Shown here piece after piece: positions 60,709-64,000 of a DNA stretch of 64,000 nucleotides. Location of the stretch: the NCBI RefSeq assembly GCF_024494645.1, contig NZ_JANHDJ010000003.1, positions 62,001-126,000 on the forward strand. The letters run 5' to 3'. The notes under the pieces were generated by a model. That model made no database searches and was not told the DNA's origin. It saw nothing but the letters and a program-made list of their open reading frames with translations. The DNA comes from Halohasta litorea (GTDB taxonomy: Archaea > Halobacteriota > Halobacteria > Halobacteriales > Haloferacaceae). Every line of letters starts with the position of its first letter. Position 1 is the first letter of the stretch. The translations under genes and the position numbers were made by a program.

Positions 60709-62060
60709 CGAATTCCTTCAATATCCTCGCCACCATGTTTGGATCCGGTAAGGCTCCTGAGTCCAACCGTATCAGCGAGGGCGTTGAACTTCGATTTGAG
60801 AGTTTCGAGTTCCTGCTGGAACGGACTGCCCTCTTTGAGACTTCGTTCGATGCTCTGTCCGTAGAGTTCCTTGGCACCGCCTGCGAGGAACGCCCCGCCC
60901 GCACCGAACAGAGCTGCCGGGAGCGAAGCGCTAGCCACTATGCCCGCGCCACCGGCGGCGAGTGCAGGGGCGATCCCTTTGGCAGCGACCTTTTTTGTGT
61001 CGATACCGTCGTCGCCATAGACCGTTTGTTTGAGATCAGCAACATCGTCGACGACCGTCTGGAGCGTCTCCGAGAGTGATTCTGAATCGAGACTCTCGAC
61101 ACCTTCCTCGCCATGTTCGTACTCGTCGCCGCGCATCCACTTGGCGACTCGTTCGGCTAATCCAGTACCGTCACCACCGGTTCGGTTGCCGGAGAGATAC
61201 GATGACTCCGTGTCGGCGCTCGGAATCCGTTGGACGTGGACCTCGGTATCGGCCAGCCGCTGAATCCCGAGGTCGCCACCCACCATGACACGCTGAGCAG
61301 TTTCCTCCGCCTCGCGTTCTAACGCCGGATCGGGGTCGACCTCCAACTCCATGTCCGCCTGCGGCAACATCGACACGGCCCCACCAGTCTGCTGACGGAC
61401 GTGGGCCAGTTCGTGCGCTAGCACGTGTTGGCCCTCCGGCGACTTCGGATCGTACTCGCCAGCGTTGAACGCGACGTGATTGCCGACCGTGAACGCACGG
61501 GCGTTGATCGCCTCGCACGCAGTGGCTGCCTGCGGGCCGGTATGAATCCGCACGTCGCCGAGCGAATCGCCCATCCGATCTTCCATCGCCTCCTGGATCG
61601 ATCCGTCGAGCGACCGGCCGGTCGACGAGAGCACCTCCCGAACCGGCTCGGGCACGCCAGCATCACCGGCCGGGGCCGTCTCGGCGGCGGCCTGCTCGCT
61701 GCGCTGCACTGACCGCTTGTTTTGCCGCTCGATATTCGTCGGCACCTCCGGTGGCCGCTCGGCCTGCCGCTGGCGAAAGGCGTCCATATCCCGCGTTTTG
61801 CCCATGATCTCGGTCGGCATCCCCTCGGCGATCCAGTCGTGAACTTTGGGTCCGAAGGTCGACTCGTGGGTCTGCAACCGCTGGAGGGTTCTGGTGTCGG
61901 GGATGGTCATCCCGAAATGCTGTTCGCCCTGTTCGATGTCGTGGGTCCAGACGGTCCCGGCCGACTGCTCGCGGTGGGCGGCCTGCTGCTGGCTCGCGAC
62001 CCCACCCGAGGTAGCAGCCGACTCGCGGCTCGTGGACCGACGTGCTGATCGGAATCCCAT
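60705..62060 (-). CDS. eCIS-core-domain (DUF4157) protein
   Basis: This 451-residue protein contains the DUF4157 eCIS-core domain at about residues 130-225: VREVLSSTGRSLDGSIQEAM, LGDVRIHTGPQAATACEAI, HVAFNAGEYDP, and HVLAHELAHVRQQ. HELAH (216-220) is a metallo-protease-type HExxH. The first 120 residues are polar. Residues about 357-395 are Gly/Ala-rich and hydrophobic, a possible membrane-inserting stretch, and a helical tail follows. Such proteins are associated with extracellular contractile injection systems as toxin or cargo-delivery components. TATA GTATTTATAC (minus strand, about 62092-62103) starts a leader of about 10 bases. Confidence 0.92.
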   Translation of the reverse strand: MGFRSARRSTSRESAATSGGVASQQQAAHREQSAGTVWTHDIEQGEQHFGMTIPDTRTLQRLQTHESTFGPKVHDWIAEGMPTEIMGKTRDMDAFRQRQAERPPEVPTNIERQNKRSVQRSEQAAAETAPAGDAGVPEPVREVLSSTGRSLDGSIQEAMEDRMGDSLGDVRIHTGPQAATACEAINARAFTVGNHVAFNAGEYDPKSPEGQHVLAHELAHVRQQTGGAVSMLPQADMELEVDPDPALEREAEETAQRVMVGGDLGIQRLADTEVHVQRIPSADTESSYLSGNRTGGDGTGLAERVAKWMRGDEYEHGEEGVESLDSESLSETLQTVVDDVADLKQTVYGDDGIDTKKVAAKGIAPALAAGGAGIVASASLPAALFGAGGAFLAGGAKELYGQSIERSLKEGSPFQQELETLKSKFNALADTVGLRSLTGSKHGGEDIEGIR

Positions 62061-62190
62061 TGGAGAGGCTCTGAGGAGGTTCGTGTCGGCTTTGTATAAA
62101 TACTCTCGGACCGATATTTTAAACCGGAGAACGAACCCCAGTGCCAGTCGACATGGTTACCGACTGGCTTGTGGTCTCGACTCCTCGCCG
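62061..62190. promoter_or_regulatory. Divergent promoter region of the eCIS-linked genes
   Basis: Two TATA boxes lie within 130 bases. TTTGTATAAATAC (62091-62103), read leftward, serves the DUF4157 gene (start 62060). GATATTTTAAACC (62113-62125), read rightward, serves the AAA ATPase. Between them the sequence is AT-rich. Shared control of both sides would be easy from this arrangement. No inverted repeat operator is obvious. Confidence 0.65.
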
Positions 62191-62194
62191 ATGA
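62153..62194 (+). other. Possible 13-codon leader ORF before the AAA ATPase
   Basis: The first ATG after the rightward TATA box, at 62153, opens a 13-residue frame (MVTDWLVVSTPRR) whose stop overlaps the ATPase ATG at 62191 as ATGA. The leader ORF ATG is about 35 bases from the TATA box centre, close to the predicted transcript start. This suggests translational coupling through a short upstream frame, since the ATPase ATG has no ribosome-binding site. A chance frame is not excluded. Confidence 0.35.
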
Positions 62195-64000
62195 GCTACG
62201 CCGCTACGCAGGACCACCTCCTCGACGAGTGTGATCGCATCGAGGCCATCCTGGAGGCCTACGAGTCCGACGAGCCGAACGCATCGGCCGAGACGCCAAC
62301 GGCGTCGGACGATACGGGGTCAACGGTCACCGGTGAGCGACTGATTCGGGAGCCCGCGGCGCTCCCGCTGGCGCTGCCGGCGGCGGCTCGCCAGGAGATT
62401 ACCAAGCGGACCGAAACGATCCGCGAGCAGTGCCGAAAAACCGACGCGACGCGGCTGCGCTTGCGTGTGCTTGCCGAGACGTGTGAGTTGTCGCGCCGAC
62501 ATCTGGACGTGCTCATGTTGGCGATGGCCCCGGAGTTCGATGAGTCGTTTGCGAGACGGTTCCAGGAGCTTCAGAACCACCAGTCACTCGACCGACCGAC
62601 CCCGCTTTTTATCGAAGACCTCTTCGGTCGCACACGGGCCGAACAGATCGCTGCGGGAGCCCTCATCAGCAGCGACTCGCCGCTCCGTCGGCACGACCTC
62701 ATCGAACTTCAGCCGAGTCCTGCTCCCGCGGTCGGCAGCCGCCGTCAGCGCATCACAGTTGCCGATCGGATCGTCGAGTATCTCAAAGGCTACGACGGCG
62801 TCGACCCCGATCTCGATGCCACGCTGTCCGAGCACGCCCGGGGAAACCACAGCCAACGGGGGCTGGTCGACTGCGAGGCCACAGCCACCCTCTCGGAGCT
62901 TGCTGTCGACGACGCGCTCGGCGAGCGGCTCACGTCGCTTTCGGCGGCTGACGGCGGCCACCGCTGCTACTGGTATGGCCCCGCAAGCGAGAAACACCGG
63001 GCCGTCGAGGCCGTCTGTCCCACCGATCGGTATTTAAAAATCGACCTCGCGGCCGCACTCGACGCCGGTGTGCTCGACTGGCTGGGCCGGGAGGCCGCCC
63101 TGCTCGGTCGACCGCTCCACCTGTATAATGCGACCATGGCGACGGAGAGTCCGGAGACGCCGACGCTGGAAGCCGTTTTCGACGTGCTTGCGAACCTCGA
63201 TCAGTCGGTTTTCGTGACGGGCCGCGAGTCCTGGACACCAACCGAAACCATGTCGACGGAGATCGACGCCATCATCGAGTTTCCCTACCCCTCGGTCGAC
63301 CTCAGACGGGAGTTCTGGCAGAGCCATGCGGCCGAGCTTCCCGACGAGGTCGAGCCGAGGGTACTCGCCGGGACGTTTCGACTCACCCACGAGCAGCTCC
63401 GGGCGGCGCTGTCGACGGCCCGGTCGTTCGCCGACGGCGAGGTGTTGACTGCCGACGACATTTATACCGGCTGTCGTGCGCAGTCGGCCGACGAGTTGGC
63501 CGAGTTGGCCGACCGCATCGAGCCCGACAGCGAGTGGGACGAAATACAGGTACGGCCGGAGACGAGGCGGAAACTCCGACTCGTGCGGACCCACATCGCC
63601 CAGCAGGCCCGGATCTACGACGATTGGGGCTTCGCCGAACAGTTCAGCCGCGGCACCGGCGTTGTCGGGCTGTTCGAAGGCCCCTCGGGGACCGGCAAGA
63701 CGATGGCCGCCGAAATCCTCGCGGGCGATCTCGGGATGGACCTCTACCGGATCGACCTCTCGTCGGTGGTCTCGAAGTACATCGGCGAGACCGAGGAGAA
63801 CCTCGAAGAGATTTTCGAGGCCGCAACCAACGCGAACGCCATCCTGCTGTTCGACGAGGCCGATGCCGTCTTCGGCGAGCGAGGCGAGGTTTCGGATTCC
63901 ACGGACAGATATGCCAACGCCGAGGTGAACTACCTGCTGCAGCGGATCGAAACCTACGACGGCGTGGTGCTGTTGACGACCAACTACGCCTCGGCGATCG
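62191..64000 (+). CDS. eCIS-associated AAA+ ATPase, N-terminal part (runs off window)
   Basis: The frame is open from ATG 62191 to the window end, giving 603 residues. The first 480 are helical, with a winged-helix-like and Leu-rich region. An AAA+ core follows: Walker A GPSGTGKT at 497-504, the SKYIGETEENL loop, Walker B ILLFDEAD at 551-558, and Sensor-1-like VVLLTTNYAS. The ETYDGVVLLTTN ending and long N-terminus fit the ATPase found in contractile injection loci. It may help in sheath or tail assembly. The C-terminus and downstream genes are outside the window. Confidence 0.9.
   Translation, partial: MSYAATQDHLLDECDRIEAILEAYESDEPNASAETPTASDDTGSTVTGERLIREPAALPLALPAAARQEITKRTETIREQCRKTDATRLRLRVLAETCELSRRHLDVLMLAMAPEFDESFARRFQELQNHQSLDRPTPLFIEDLFGRTRAEQIAAGALISSDSPLRRHDLIELQPSPAPAVGSRRQRITVADRIVEYLKGYDGVDPDLDATLSEHARGNHSQRGLVDCEATATLSELAVDDALGERLTSLSAADGGHRCYWYGPASEKHRAVEAVCPTDRYLKIDLAAALDAGVLDWLGREAALLGRPLHLYNATMATESPETPTLEAVFDVLANLDQSVFVTGRESWTPTETMSTEIDAIIEFPYPSVDLRREFWQSHAAELPDEVEPRVLAGTFRLTHEQLRAALSTARSFADGEVLTADDIYTGCRAQSADELAELADRIEPDSEWDEIQVRPETRRKLRLVRTHIAQQARIYDDWGFAEQFSRGTGVVGLFEGPSGTGKTMAAEILAGDLGMDLYRIDLSSVVSKYIGETEENLEEIFEAATNANAILLFDEADAVFGERGEVSDSTDRYANAEVNYLLQRIETYDGVVLLTTNYASAI

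Overview
The window is chromosomal DNA of a halophilic archaeon (class Halobacteria). The evidence is high G+C, acidic proteins, leaderless genes with a TATA box about 26-30 bases before the ATG, and archaeal/haloarchaeal families: Trm1, TFB, aEF1B, eIF1A, METTL5-type methyltransferase, a DnaJ-2Fe2S ferredoxin, HTH-10/Bat regulator, DUF6517-like lipoprotein and a conditioned-medium-induced protein. Genus cannot be fixed from this sequence alone.

Layout. 0-9 kb: end of trm1, a BrkB-type membrane protein, a PAP2 phosphatase, divergent glnA/lrp (nitrogen), MscS channel, cation diffusion facilitator, thioredoxin and two PH-domain membrane proteins. 9-20 kb: lipoprotein, hydrolase, Bat-like regulator, CNNM/CBS protein, menB, a GAF-PAS kinase, PrsW-like protease, then a scar at 18.4-18.9 kb where the 3' end of a restriction-modification gene survives and its end is duplicated. 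20-27 kb: menD and menF on one strand, split by an orphan peptide-type solute-binding lipoprotein and a PAP2 membrane enzyme; then a molybdopterin oxidoreductase. 27-39 kb: housekeeping (rhomboid, kinase, METTL5, TFB, cold shock, small zinc finger plus aEF1B, FKBP, SDR, DsbA). 39 kb: an AT-richer GIY-YIG gene, a palindrome built from two tRNA-3'-end-like arms, and tRNA-Ser(TGA). 40-53 kb: GT-A-like protein, UDG-like protein, CPBP protease, small zinc finger, eIF1A, 7TM-PAS kinase, RIO-type kinase, aldehyde dehydrogenase, DICT sensor, ferredoxins, amidotransferase, CBS protein. 53.5-55.8 kb: the biotin ECF transporter bioY-bioM-bioN behind a near-consensus BirA operator. 56-59 kb: conditioned-medium protein, a lone Cas4-like protein, a large AAA ATPase and a Sua5/YrdC protein.

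The most notable part is the right edge. A DUF4157 (eCIS-core) protein with an HELAH motif is translationally coupled to an unknown protein, and diverges from a large AAA+ ATPase that runs off the window. DUF4157 proteins and such ATPases are hallmark accessory parts of extracellular contractile injection systems, so the window probably stops at the border of an archaeal eCIS locus. Sheath, tube and baseplate genes are not in view.

Other points: two enzyme folds appear to lack catalytic residues (an alpha/beta hydrolase with GCGLGG in place of GxSxG; a UDG-like protein without the usual motifs), and several genes shorter than 60 codons are supported (34-, 51-, 57- and 59-residue proteins).
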